In this document: positions 45,148 to 53,745 of the stretch, piece by piece
Position numbering within the stretch: the first letter of the stretch is position 1
Layout of the letters: each line of letters begins with the position of its first letter
Origin: Neobittarella massiliensis (ex Bilen et al. 2018)
GTDB lineage: Bacteria; Bacillota; Clostridia; Oscillospirales; Ruminococcaceae
Reading direction: 5' to 3'
Assembly (NCBI RefSeq): GCF_900289145.1
Contig: NZ_OKQO01000004.1
Coordinates: forward strand, 1 to 64,000
Length of the DNA: 64,000 bases
Translations under genes and position numbers: made by a program
Notes under the pieces: model-generated
The model's database searches: none
What the model was told of the DNA's origin: nothing
Seen by the model: only the letters and a program-made list of their open reading frames with translations

Positions 45148-45867
45148 ATGGCAAACTATTTAGAGCAAAAGCTGGTGAAAGTTCCGCGTGCCAGCTACAT
45201 TTACCGGGTGGTACACCGGGTGATGGAGGGCGACTGCCAATGTGAGCACGGCCCTATACCGGTGACGGTGGGCCCCTTACAGGCCGATGTGTACCCGGTG
45301 ACCAACCACATGTACTGGCTCTTTATGCAGGAGAGCGGGTACCGCCCTGCCGACGACACCAACTTTTTAAAGCACTGGGTAGACGGCAAGTACTTAGAGG
45401 GGGACGCCGATAAGCCGGTCACCAATATCGACCAGAACGATGCCCGCGCCTACGCCGCCCATTACGGCAAGCGCCTGCCCAAAGATTTCGAGTGGCAGTA
45501 CCTGGCCGCCGGCCCCGACGCGCTCAAGTGGCCGTGGGGCGATAAACTCGACCTCTCTAAAGGGAATTTCTACACCGACGCGCTCAGCCGGGTCGACGCC
45601 TATCCACAGGGGGTGTCGCCGGTGGGCTGTATGGATATGTGCGGCAACAGCTGGGAGATGGTCGAGGACACCCACGATGACGGCTGTCACTTCTTTACTC
45701 TGTTGCGGGGCGGCTGCTACTACCGCGCCCACCACTACTGGCACGCCGAAGGCGGCCCCCAACCCAACGACGCACATCTGAAGATGCACCTGCTGGCCCC
45801 GGGTATGGACCGCAACGCCACGGTGGGTTTTCGCTGCGTCAAAGACTGTGACGGGGAGGAGCTGTGA
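45148..45867 (+). CDS. SUMF1/FGE-sulfatase-fold protein without the formylglycine-generating Cys pair
   Basis: The 239 residues have the SUMF1 C-lectin-like fold: YPVTNHMYWLFMQESGY, KPVTNIDQNDARAYAAHYGKRLPKDFEWQYLA, SPVGCMDMCGNSWEMVEDT, LLRGGCYYRA and VGFRCVK at the end. In true formylglycine-generating enzymes two Cys lie just after RGGS; here the stretch reads RGGCYYRAHHYWH and the pair is absent. No sulfatase is in the window. The ATG follows gacaggagagatacct. It overlaps functionally with the next gene (3 nt apart), so it may modify or bind the same substrate (inference). Confidence 0.8.
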   Translation: MANYLEQKLVKVPRASYIYRVVHRVMEGDCQCEHGPIPVTVGPLQADVYPVTNHMYWLFMQESGYRPADDTNFLKHWVDGKYLEGDADKPVTNIDQNDARAYAAHYGKRLPKDFEWQYLAAGPDALKWPWGDKLDLSKGNFYTDALSRVDAYPQGVSPVGCMDMCGNSWEMVEDTHDDGCHFFTLLRGGCYYRAHHYWHAEGGPQPNDAHLKMHLLAPGMDRNATVGFRCVKDCDGEEL

Positions 45868-45869
45868 CC

Positions 45870-47687
45870 ATGATCACCCACAACCGAGAAAAACAGACCT
45901 TTATCCTGGAAAATAACAGTGTCCGGGCGGTGCTCTGCTACCAAAACGGGCTCAGAATGCAGGAGTTTTCCAACCTGCACAGCGGCCGGGTGTCAAACAC
46001 CGACCGCGAACTGCTCACCTTTACCTTTATGGGCGGGCAGTACACCTCGGCCGATCTGTCGGTCTGCGGCGCCTATGCCGCCCAAGACAATACCCGCGAG
46101 ATGGCCACGGTGCTGCTGGAGAACCGCGACCTGCAGCTGTCTATGCGGCTGCACCTGATCAGCGACAAAAAAGATACGGTCACCGTGCTCTTACAGGTAA
46201 AAGATCTCTACCGTGAAAAAGTCCCCTACGAGCTGTTTATCCACAGCCCATTTTTGGCCGCGATGCAGATGACCGGTGCCGGCGACAAGTACTATTACCC
46301 GGCCGGTGCCGTGCAGAACCGGGAGGGCAAGCAGCTGCTGAAATTGGCTAAAGAGAGTTTCATGAACTCGGATATCAAGCCCCCGCTGGTGGTCACCGAT
46401 GCCGAGGACCAGTACGGCTTCAGCGTGCGCTTTCCGTCGCTGGCCGATCTGTCTGATGACGGGGCGGTACAAAACCGCAACATGAGTCTTTCTACCATCG
46501 CCAGCGCTGAGGAACTGCATGAGCACAGTCTGCCCATCAACCCCGATGCCACCTATGCCGACACCATCGAGTTAGAGATCACCGGCCTCACGGATGGATG
46601 GCCGGAGGCATTTCGCCGCTACCGCGCCCAGTGGGAGGCCCCGTACGATTTCAGAGAGTACGACAAGCCCGACCTCAAGTGGTTCAGCGAAAAGTTTTTA
46701 CACAACTTTACTTTCCTCTACGGCACCGAGGGCTTTGACCCGGTAAAAAAGAAGATCGATGTGGAAAAACTGTTGGCCGAGGGGGATGAATTCGGCGGTT
46801 TCGACACCGTCACCGTGTGGAACCAGTACCCCCGCCTGGGTATCGACCGCCGCAGCCAGTGGCAGTTCTTCGACGATTTTCCCGGCGGGCGCCCGGCCAT
46901 CCGCCAGGCGGTGGAAGAGTTTCACCGGCACGGCGTGCAGGTGTTTATGCCCTATATCCCCTGGGATGCTGGCAGCCACGAGTCTACCGACAGCTTGGGC
47001 GACGAGTTTGCCAAGCTGTTGGCCGATACCGACGCCGACGGCTACCAGCTGGATACGCTCAGCGCGATCCCCGAGTCGTTCCGTGAAAAATGTAATGCGG
47101 TGCGCCCGGGTCTGGTGATGACCACCCAGTCTCACCCCACCAAAAAACGCCCCATGGAGATCATCACCACCTCTTGGGACGAGTTCTGGGCCACCCGGCC
47201 CATGCCGCAGGTAGATATCCTGCGCTATCTGCTGCCGCGGCACATTGCACCGGTCATCTCCCGCTGGTACCGCAAAGAGGATAAAGACCTGCTCATCCAG
47301 TACTCCCAGTTCTCGGCGGTGCCCATGGTCATCTGGCAGGATATCTTTGGCCGCTGGATGCCGTTTTGCGCCGAGCAGCGCCAGACCATCAAGGGCTGGA
47401 AAGCGGTGTACATGGCCCATCGGCTCACCTATCAGTGCGCCGATCCCATACCGTTTTGGCCCACCAGAGCCGACGACGTATACTGTAACCGCTTTGCCGC
47501 TGATGACGGCAGCGAGACCATTTACAGCTTCTATAACGATACCGACAGCGACTATACCGGTCCGCTGTGCCGGGCAGACGGTGCCAGCTGCGAGATCATT
47601 TTGGGCAGCGGTGAGGCCGATATACAAAACGGCCTGCTCAGCGGCAGGTTGCCGGCCAGGACCGTGGTCCACGTTCGGGTACAGTAG
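45870..47687 (+). CDS. TIM-barrel glycoside-hydrolase-like protein (DUF6259-like)
   Basis: In this 605-residue protein, residues 1-250 are a beta-sandwich resembling the N-terminal domains of GH31/GH36-like enzymes. The barrel follows with GFDTVTVWNQYPRLGIDRRSQWQFFDDFPGG, HGVQVFMPYIPWDAG, ADGYQLDTLS (likely nucleophile Asp) and SWDEFWATRP. A small beta domain closes it. I read it as a glycosidase-like family of unknown substrate. ATG 45870 follows ggggagga by 9 nt. No signal peptide is present, so it acts in the cytoplasm. Confidence 0.7.
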   Translation: MITHNREKQTFILENNSVRAVLCYQNGLRMQEFSNLHSGRVSNTDRELLTFTFMGGQYTSADLSVCGAYAAQDNTREMATVLLENRDLQLSMRLHLISDKKDTVTVLLQVKDLYREKVPYELFIHSPFLAAMQMTGAGDKYYYPAGAVQNREGKQLLKLAKESFMNSDIKPPLVVTDAEDQYGFSVRFPSLADLSDDGAVQNRNMSLSTIASAEELHEHSLPINPDATYADTIELEITGLTDGWPEAFRRYRAQWEAPYDFREYDKPDLKWFSEKFLHNFTFLYGTEGFDPVKKKIDVEKLLAEGDEFGGFDTVTVWNQYPRLGIDRRSQWQFFDDFPGGRPAIRQAVEEFHRHGVQVFMPYIPWDAGSHESTDSLGDEFAKLLADTDADGYQLDTLSAIPESFREKCNAVRPGLVMTTQSHPTKKRPMEIITTSWDEFWATRPMPQVDILRYLLPRHIAPVISRWYRKEDKDLLIQYSQFSAVPMVIWQDIFGRWMPFCAEQRQTIKGWKAVYMAHRLTYQCADPIPFWPTRADDVYCNRFAADDGSETIYSFYNDTDSDYTGPLCRADGASCEIILGSGEADIQNGLLSGRLPARTVVHVRVQ

Positions 47688-48413
47688 GGCGTTTACCGGT
47701 GCGCAGGGTACAGTGTCTTATGCGCCGGTGCTGGAAAACGAAATATCTGCAAATGGGGAGAGCCTCACCGCCCGATCTGGGCAGTGGGGCTCTCTTTATG
47801 TGTATCGGGGCAATGTGTGGTCGCGAAGATGACGGACCTGCACCCGCTGTCGCCGTAGCCCCGAAAGCGGGCGCAGTGTTGCTGTCGCTTATGATATTTA
47901 ACACCAGCCACCAGCCACTAAGCCGCATATCATCGCGCGGTGCGCCGTGCCGGCGGTAGTCCAAATAGCTGTCCGGCCGGCGCCGGGCACTTCCTTTTAC
48001 AGTTTATCGGCCCGCCGGTCACCAGCCTTTTTTACCTCACGACCGCCGACCCGCGCCGGTTTTGGCCGGCACAGTACGCCTGTGGCTACCTCTATGCAGA
48101 TCTCGCCACCGGTCAAGGCGCTGTCCGTCCGCCTGGTGTCTCGTCGCCGCACCCCGAAAATCTGCTTAAAAAGTGACGCGACAGCACAGCACAACATGCA
48201 AATTGCCCCTAACAAAAGGAACCTCTGGCACAGGTATACAGTTTTTTTGTACAAACTTCTCCCACCGATTTATGGCCAAAATGCTTGGTTTAGGTGTAAT
48301 ATAGAGACGTAACATGTACAGATTATATATTTTCTGAGTGGACCGGCAGCACTGTTGCCGGTCTGTTCAGGGGTGAGGGGCGTTTTGCCCTATAAATTAG
48401 GAGGTGCACTTGT
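47688..48413. other. Intergenic region with terminator; no supported gene
   Basis: A terminator lies at 47759-47797. Further on there is a hairpin gaccggca/tgccggtc at 48341-48363, just upstream of the PfkB ribosome site, that may be a leader structure. No convincing promoter hexamers were found; an AT-rich run near 48290-48320 is the likeliest place. Confidence 0.45.
47759..47797 (+). terminator. Rho-independent terminator after the glycosidase-like gene
   Basis: A 15-bp stem with two G-U pairs (agagcctcaccgccc/gggcagtggggctct) is followed by CTTTAT. Confidence 0.7.
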
Positions 48414-49358
48414 TTGTCAAAAAAATTTATGGCGTCGGGTTATGTCATCATCGACGACATCGAGTATGCCGACGGTAAGACCATCAAAAACCGCCTGGGC
48501 GGCGGGGCAGTTTTTGCCATGTCGGGCATGAAGCTGTGGACTGACGATGTGCTGTCGGTCAACTATGTGGGCGAGGATTTCGTCGACTATTTCGGCGGCT
48601 GGTTTGGCAAAAACAACATCCCGTTAGAGGGAAACCGTGTGCGGGCCAAGTACACGATACACTACCGGCTGGTATACGCCGAAAACGGCACCTATGTGTG
48701 CGTCCCCACCAAAGAGAACCCCGAGGCCTACACCGAAAAACTGCGCGCGCTCATGGACCCGGATATGGAGCTGCTGCAGCCCTATCTGGCCGACTGTGCC
48801 GGCCTGGATGTGCTGTTTAGCGCCGATGAGCACCTGTTTCGCGAGATGGACCTGTACCGCCAGCGCTACGGCTTCAAGGTGATGTGGGAGTACTCTGACT
48901 TCCGCGCCGCCAGCTACAACAAGATCGAGACGCTGTTTCGCTGCCTGCGCTATGTAGATATGTTCTCTATCAACGGCTTCGAGAGCCAGGAACTGTTTGG
49001 CATCAGCGACGAGATGCAGCTGGTCAGTTTCTTCAAAAAATTCCCCGTGCCGGTATTCTTCCGGGTGGGTGAGAAGGGGAGCTACTACATACAGGACGGT
49101 AAAGCGCTGTTTTTCCCCATCATCCGCGCCGAGGGAAAAGCCGATCCCACCGGTTGTGGCAACACCAGCACCTCGGCGGTGCTGTGGGCTTACGCCAGCG
49201 GTCACAGCATGAAAGATATCGGCCTTATCGGCACCATCACCGCCACCATCAACGCCCAGCACATGGGCCTCATCGGCGACTATACCCCACAGCTGCGCCA
49301 GCAGGCGCACGATATGCTCGACCGGTACAGCGCCAGCTACGAGGAAGTCTATATTTAA
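48414..49358 (+). CDS. PfkB-family kinase-like protein with Asn in place of the catalytic Asp
   Basis: The 314-residue protein of the ribokinase/PfkB fold shows YVIIDDIEYADGKTIKNRLGGGAVFAM at the N-terminus, VPVFFRVGEKGSYY and the anion-hole region DPTGCGNTSTSAV. In active PfkB kinases this motif is DTxGAGD and the last Asp is the catalytic base; here it is N250 (codon AAC). The protein is either a pseudokinase or uses another residue. TTG start, with aggaggtg 7 nt upstream. It leads an operon with two SIS and two YjbQ genes, similar in outline to fructoselysine (FrlD-FrlB) pathways. Confidence 0.8.
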   Translation: MSKKFMASGYVIIDDIEYADGKTIKNRLGGGAVFAMSGMKLWTDDVLSVNYVGEDFVDYFGGWFGKNNIPLEGNRVRAKYTIHYRLVYAENGTYVCVPTKENPEAYTEKLRALMDPDMELLQPYLADCAGLDVLFSADEHLFREMDLYRQRYGFKVMWEYSDFRAASYNKIETLFRCLRYVDMFSINGFESQELFGISDEMQLVSFFKKFPVPVFFRVGEKGSYYIQDGKALFFPIIRAEGKADPTGCGNTSTSAVLWAYASGHSMKDIGLIGTITATINAQHMGLIGDYTPQLRQQAHDMLDRYSASYEEVYI

Positions 49359-49424
49359 ATAGAGTGGAGTCCGGCGCCTCTCTCCGGCGGCGCCGTCACA
49401 ATATTATCAAGTGGAGGGAATCTC

Positions 49425-50573
49425 ATGGACAAAATGCAGTTCGACAACGCAATGGCCCGACAGGCCCGCCTGGCACCCGGCTTTGTGCGGACCATCGTCG
49501 AGAGCATGGGCTACGACAAGCTCAATAATGCCTTGCCCCTGACCGAGATCTGGGACGCACAGCAGATCGTCATCACCGGCTGCGGCGACAGCTGGCTGGC
49601 CGGTATCGCCGCGCGGCCGCTGTTCGAATCGGTCAGCGGGGTGAAAAATGTGCAGGTGATGCGCAATATCGAGTTTAACCGCTACATGGACAAAGGCCAG
49701 CTGGGGTTCTCGCCCAACACGCCGCTGGTCATCGGCATCTCCATCTCCGGCACGGTCAGCCGGGTAGTTGAAGCGATGGAGCGCGCCCAGCACTACGGCG
49801 CCAACAGCCTGCTCATCACCGACGACCCCGACAGCCCGGCAGCCAAGGCAGCCCGCCACGTGTTGCTGTTGGATATGCCCAAGCCCGGCGAGTACGGCCC
49901 CGGCCTGCTCTCTTACTGCGCCTCGGTCTCGGCCCTCATGTGCCTGGCCCTGCGCATCGGCAGAGCCAGAGGCTTCATCACCGACGGCGAGCACAAAAAA
50001 ATGGTGCAGGCCATCGTGGACTACGCCGCCTCCTACGCGCCGCTCATCGAGGAGATGGACCAGCGCTGCTTTGAGCTGGCCGGCACCTGGAAAGACCTGC
50101 GCTGTGTCGACTTTGTCGGCGACTATGCCGACTATGCCACCGCCTTCTTCGGCTCGGCCAAGATCCTCGAGACCTACGGCGGCTACACCACCTACGACGA
50201 CTCGGAGGACTGGTGCCACATCAACTACTTCCTGCGCGATCCCGATACCATCGGCCGGGTGTTCATCACCAATTCCGACACCCCCAGCTTTAACCGCGTA
50301 AAAGAGACGCTGGTGGCGGTCGATCAGCTGGGCAGCCCCTGTATCGTGGTCACCGACGCCGACAAGTCGGAGTTTGCCGACCGGTTCGAGGTGTTCACCA
50401 CCCCCAAGGCCCCCTACTCCTGGCTGTCGCCGCTGATGCAGCACCTGCCTTACGACTTTATCTCTGGCTACAGCGCCGAGCTGCTGGGTGTCGAGAACTT
50501 CCGCCGCGACAACCCTATCTATGTCGAGCAGGGCGGCACCCGCATCCGGCAGAGCAAGATCACCATCGTGTAA
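49425..50573 (+). CDS. Double SIS-domain sugar isomerase/deglycase-like protein 1
   Basis: The 382 residues comprise two SIS domains. The first has VITGCGDSWLAGIAARPLFE and GISISGTVSRVVEAM (phosphosugar loops); the second has FVGDYADYATAFFGSAKILE. DDSEDWCHINYF supplies E261 and H265, placed like the catalytic Glu/His of GlmS- and FrlB-type enzymes (inference from position). It is clearly paralogous to the protein at 51019. It probably acts on a sugar phosphate or glycated amine phosphate. It is followed 15 nt later by yjbQ-like gene 1. Confidence 0.82.
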   Translation: MDKMQFDNAMARQARLAPGFVRTIVESMGYDKLNNALPLTEIWDAQQIVITGCGDSWLAGIAARPLFESVSGVKNVQVMRNIEFNRYMDKGQLGFSPNTPLVIGISISGTVSRVVEAMERAQHYGANSLLITDDPDSPAAKAARHVLLLDMPKPGEYGPGLLSYCASVSALMCLALRIGRARGFITDGEHKKMVQAIVDYAASYAPLIEEMDQRCFELAGTWKDLRCVDFVGDYADYATAFFGSAKILETYGGYTTYDDSEDWCHINYFLRDPDTIGRVFITNSDTPSFNRVKETLVAVDQLGSPCIVVTDADKSEFADRFEVFTTPKAPYSWLSPLMQHLPYDFISGYSAELLGVENFRRDNPIYVEQGGTRIRQSKITIV

Positions 50574-50588
50574 GGAGGTAGTGAAGTT

Positions 50589-50996
50589 ATGCTGTATAAA
50601 AAGACTTTAGAGACCAGCTGCAGGTTCGATGTAGTGGTCATTTCCGATTTCGTCAAAGAGGCAGTGGCCCAGTCGGGCGTGCAGGAAGGTATCTGCGTGG
50701 TGCAGATCCCCCATTCCACCGCCGGTATCTGCTCCACCACCGGTTACCCCGACGTGCGCGCCGACCTGCAGGAAGAGCTGGAGCGGCTGGTGCCGTCCCG
50801 CATCGACTTCTGCCACCACGAGAGCCCATACGACGCAGCCGGCCACATCAAGACCGCCCTGTTCGGCTCTACCCTGAGCCTGATCATCTCCGGCGGCGAG
50901 CTCGTCGCCGGCCGCAGCGAAGATATTTTGCTGCTGGAATTTGACGGACCGCGCACCCGCAACGTTATCGTGCGGGTCATGAGAGACGACGGCTGA
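50589..50996 (+). CDS. YjbQ/UPF0047-family protein 1
   Basis: The 135-residue member of the YjbQ (UPF0047) family, sometimes called secondary thiamine-phosphate synthase, has IPHSTAGICSTTGYPDVRADLQEELERLVP, HHESPYDAAGHIKTALFG and LLLEFDGPRTRNVIV, with the conserved His and acidic residues. The true function of the family is unsettled; the E. coli protein has weak thiamine-phosphate synthase activity. It lies between the two SIS genes and starts behind aaggaggtagtgaagtt. Confidence 0.88.
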   Translation: MLYKKTLETSCRFDVVVISDFVKEAVAQSGVQEGICVVQIPHSTAGICSTTGYPDVRADLQEELERLVPSRIDFCHHESPYDAAGHIKTALFGSTLSLIISGGELVAGRSEDILLLEFDGPRTRNVIVRVMRDDG

Positions 50997-51018
50997 CACA
51001 GCGAGGAGGTATAGATAT

Positions 51019-52197
51019 ATGGACCCCAAAAGCATGAATAACGAGCTGCTGCGCCAGGTGCGCACCGCAGTAGAAACAGTGGATTCGCTCAATGCCACGA
51101 TGCCCTACGAGCACTTTGCCCGCTGTGTGCCCAAAGAGGATATTTTAAAGACCCGCAAGGTGATCCTCACCGGCTGCGGCGACAGCTACTGCGCCGGCAT
51201 CGCCGCCCGCCCGGTGTACGAAAACCCCGGTATCAACAACGTGGGCGCCGTCAAGGCCGAGGCCTGGCGCAACATCGAGTTCACCCGCTATTACGACACC
51301 TACCGCCGCTGGTGGATCGGTGAGGGAAACGACATCCCGCTGGTGCTGGGCGTCTCCATCTCCGGCAAGGTGCGCCGGGTCATCGAGGCCATGGCCAGGA
51401 CCAACCACTACGGCGGTGTGTCGGTGGCCTTTACCGATAACCCCGAGAGCGATTTTGCCAAAGAGGCACAGCATGTGGTGAGCCTGGGCGTGCCCGAAAA
51501 CCACCCGGCCCCCTGCGTGACCAGCTATTTTGGCAGCACCTTCGGCCTGATGGCATTTGGCCTCTATCACGGCGTGGCCCGCGGTAAAATGACCGAGGAA
51601 CAGGAGAGAGAGGCCCGTCAGGCGCTGGTGGATTACGCCCACGCCTACACGCCCGCCGTGATGGAGGACCTCGAAAACAAGATGCTGGCCATCACCCAGA
51701 AATGGATCGATGCCGGCGTGGACAATATGGACTTTATCGGTGACGGCGCCGACTATGCCACCGCTTTCTACGGCTCGGCCAAAATGGTCGAGAGCTTTGG
51801 CGGTCTCACCACCAACGACGACTCCGAGGACTGGAACCACATCAACTACTTTATGAAAAACCCCGAGAAGGTGGGCACCTTTGTGGTGGCCAACACCACC
51901 TGCCCCAGCTTTGACCGCCTGCTCGAGACCATCCACACCTGCACCGTCATCGGCCGCCCCACCGTGGTCATCACCGACGGCGACGCCAGCCTGTTCCCCG
52001 ACGGGGTCGATGTCATCACCCTACCCAAGCCCAAATACCCCTGGGCCAATCCGCTCATGCAGCACATCCCCATGGATTACGTGGCTGCATTCTGGGGCCT
52101 GATCAAGGGCATCCCCGACTTCCGTCCCGATTCGCCGGTCCACCAGCTGGATGAGGGAGCGAAGCGCTTCCGCGAGTCGGCTGTCGTCATCATTTAA
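51019..52197 (+). CDS. Double SIS-domain sugar isomerase/deglycase-like protein 2
   Basis: The 392-residue paralogue of the protein at 49425 shows LTGCGDSYCAGIAARPVYE, GVSISGKVRRVIEAM, FIGDGADYATAFYGSAKMVE and DDSEDWNHINYF with E270 and H274. Differences cluster in the N-terminal loops and the segment YDTYRRWWIGEGND, so the substrate may differ. The start follows cgaggaggtatagatat. It is paired with yjbQ-like gene 2, which starts 17 nt after its stop. The two proteins may form a heteromer or handle two related substrates. Confidence 0.82.
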   Translation: MDPKSMNNELLRQVRTAVETVDSLNATMPYEHFARCVPKEDILKTRKVILTGCGDSYCAGIAARPVYENPGINNVGAVKAEAWRNIEFTRYYDTYRRWWIGEGNDIPLVLGVSISGKVRRVIEAMARTNHYGGVSVAFTDNPESDFAKEAQHVVSLGVPENHPAPCVTSYFGSTFGLMAFGLYHGVARGKMTEEQEREARQALVDYAHAYTPAVMEDLENKMLAITQKWIDAGVDNMDFIGDGADYATAFYGSAKMVESFGGLTTNDDSEDWNHINYFMKNPEKVGTFVVANTTCPSFDRLLETIHTCTVIGRPTVVITDGDASLFPDGVDVITLPKPKYPWANPLMQHIPMDYVAAFWGLIKGIPDFRPDSPVHQLDEGAKRFRESAVVII

Positions 52198-52213
52198 GGG
52201 AGGGCCAAGAAAC

Positions 52214-52618
52214 ATGCTGGAGATCATCAAAATAAATACCGAATTTCAGGGCGTACACGATATCACCAAAGAGGTAAACGACGTGGTGGCCAAAAGCGGC
52301 ATCAAAGACGGCATCTGTGTCATCTCCTGCCCGCACACCACTTCGGGCATCATCATCACCTCTTTTTGGGATAAGCGCGGCCACACCGATATGCAAAAAG
52401 AACTGGGCCGCATGGTACCGGCCAGGGCCAACTACCTGCACCAGTTCGACACGCCGTTCGACGCCGCCGGCCATATCAAGAGCAGCCTGATGGGCTGTTC
52501 GGTCAGCTGCATCGTCAAAGACGGCAAAGCGACCCACGGCTCGTCGCAGGGCATCTTCTTTATCGAGTTCGACGGCCCCCGCTCCCGCGAGTACTGGGTA
52601 AAAGTCATCGAGGGCTAA
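52214..52618 (+). CDS. YjbQ/UPF0047-family protein 2
   Basis: The 134-residue second YjbQ-family protein shows CVISCPHTTSGIIITSFWDKRGHTDMQKELGRMVP, TPFDAAGHIKSSLMG and FFIEFDGPRSREYWVKV. The His and acidic positions match copy 1. ATG 52214 follows gggagggccaag. It ends the operon; a strong terminator follows. Confidence 0.88.
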   Translation: MLEIIKINTEFQGVHDITKEVNDVVAKSGIKDGICVISCPHTTSGIIITSFWDKRGHTDMQKELGRMVPARANYLHQFDTPFDAAGHIKSSLMGCSVSCIVKDGKATHGSSQGIFFIEFDGPRSREYWVKVIEG

Positions 52619-52660
52619 GCACCTCCCTCAAGTCCCCGTTAAGGGCTTATACTCCCACAT

Positions 52661-52703
52661 AAAAAAGCAGCTGGGCAGCACTTGCGTGCCCGGCTGCTTT
52701 TTT
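52661..52703 (+). terminator. Rho-independent terminator of the SIS-YjbQ operon
   Basis: The stem aaaaaagcagc...gctgctttttt has an inner tgggca/tgcccg pairing, 43 nt after the last stop. Confidence 0.88.
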
Positions 52704-52735
52704 ACACCAGGGCTGCCGCCGGTAAAGCGGCCGCT

Positions 52736-52764
52736 TTGCGCCGACCTCTATTTTGTGGTACAAT
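52736..52764 (+). promoter_or_regulatory. Promoter of trmB
   Basis: TTGCGC (52736-52741), a 17-nt spacer and TACAAT (52759-52764), 70 nt upstream of the start. Confidence 0.6.
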
Positions 52765-52833
52765 GTCCACGGCCGGGCGGCAGGCAGTCAAGGCTGTGCC
52801 CGGGCCTATCATTTGGCAGAGGAGAAACACCCC

Positions 52834-53496
52834 ATGAGGATGCGTAGAAAAGAGTGGGCCCACCGCGAGTTGGCTGTGTGCCCCTACTATATAAAAGAAC
52901 CCACCCAGTACCGGGGCCGCTGGGCCGAACAATTTGTGCGCCGCCAGCCGCTGCACCTCGAGCTGGGCTGCGGCAAAGGCGGCTTTATCTCGCAGCTGGC
53001 CAGCGCCAACGCACAGACCAACTACCTGGCTATCGATATCAAGACCGAGGTCATGGGCGAGGCACGGCGCAAGTGTCAGGCCGCATACGAGGCGGTCGGC
53101 CGACCGATAGACAATCTCAAGATCATGCCTCAGGAGATACAGGTCATCGAGAAGCTGCTGGCGCCGGAAGATACCGTGGAGCGCATCTACATCAATTTCC
53201 CCAATCCTTGGCCCCGCGGCAAACATAAAAAGCGGCGGCTCACCCATACCCGGCAGTTGGTCAAGTACCGGCAGTTTTTGGCCCCGGGGGCCGAGATCCG
53301 CTTTAAGACCGATGACGACGAGCTGTTCGAGGAGTCGCAGCTGTACTTTAAAACAGCCGGGTTCGTGATCACTTATCTCACCCGCGACCTGCACCACAGC
53401 GATTATACCGAGAACATCGTCACCGAGCACGAGCAGATGTTTGCCCAGCAGGGTATCCCCATCAAATTTTGTATCGCCAAAACACCGCTTTGGTGA
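52834..53496 (+). CDS. trmB: tRNA (guanine-N7-)-methyltransferase
   Basis: TrmB methylates G46 in the tRNA variable loop with S-adenosylmethionine. The 220 residues show LHLELGCGKGGF (SAM site), YLAIDIKTEV and the family signature NFPNPWPRGKHKKRRLTH. The start ATG 52834 follows cagaggag; the frame upstream has no ribosome site. It is a stand-alone core gene with its own promoter and terminator, marking the end of the accessory island. Confidence 0.95.
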   Translation: MRMRRKEWAHRELAVCPYYIKEPTQYRGRWAEQFVRRQPLHLELGCGKGGFISQLASANAQTNYLAIDIKTEVMGEARRKCQAAYEAVGRPIDNLKIMPQEIQVIEKLLAPEDTVERIYINFPNPWPRGKHKKRRLTHTRQLVKYRQFLAPGAEIRFKTDDDELFEESQLYFKTAGFVITYLTRDLHHSDYTENIVTEHEQMFAQQGIPIKFCIAKTPLW

Positions 53497-53530
53497 GTGT
53501 GGTTCCGGTAGGCAGATCATAAATACATAG

Positions 53531-53576
53531 AAAAAGGCCCAGATATCTGGCATACAGCAGATATCTGGGCCTTTTT
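53531..53576. terminator. Bidirectional terminator after trmB
   Basis: Perfect 19-bp arms (aaaaaggcccagatatctg and its complement) flank an 8-nt loop. It separates trmB from the convergent aldehyde dehydrogenase gene. Confidence 0.9.
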
Positions 53577-53745
53577 GTACCTTTTATGTTGTCCCTGTGG
53601 CCGGCAACACCGAGAGCATTCCGGCCACAGCAGCACACTTCTATAAAATGCTTTCGCCGTTGGTGGCGCACATATGCGGCAAAAACCATATCCCGGACCC
53701 GGCGGCAGCGGTATGTAAAGACCGGTGGAGTGAGCTGGGTACCAG

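Noticed and set aside
45148-45867. SUMF1 gene as evidence for an active sulfatase system
   Set aside because: The Cys pair required for formylglycine formation is missing and no sulfatase gene is in the window.
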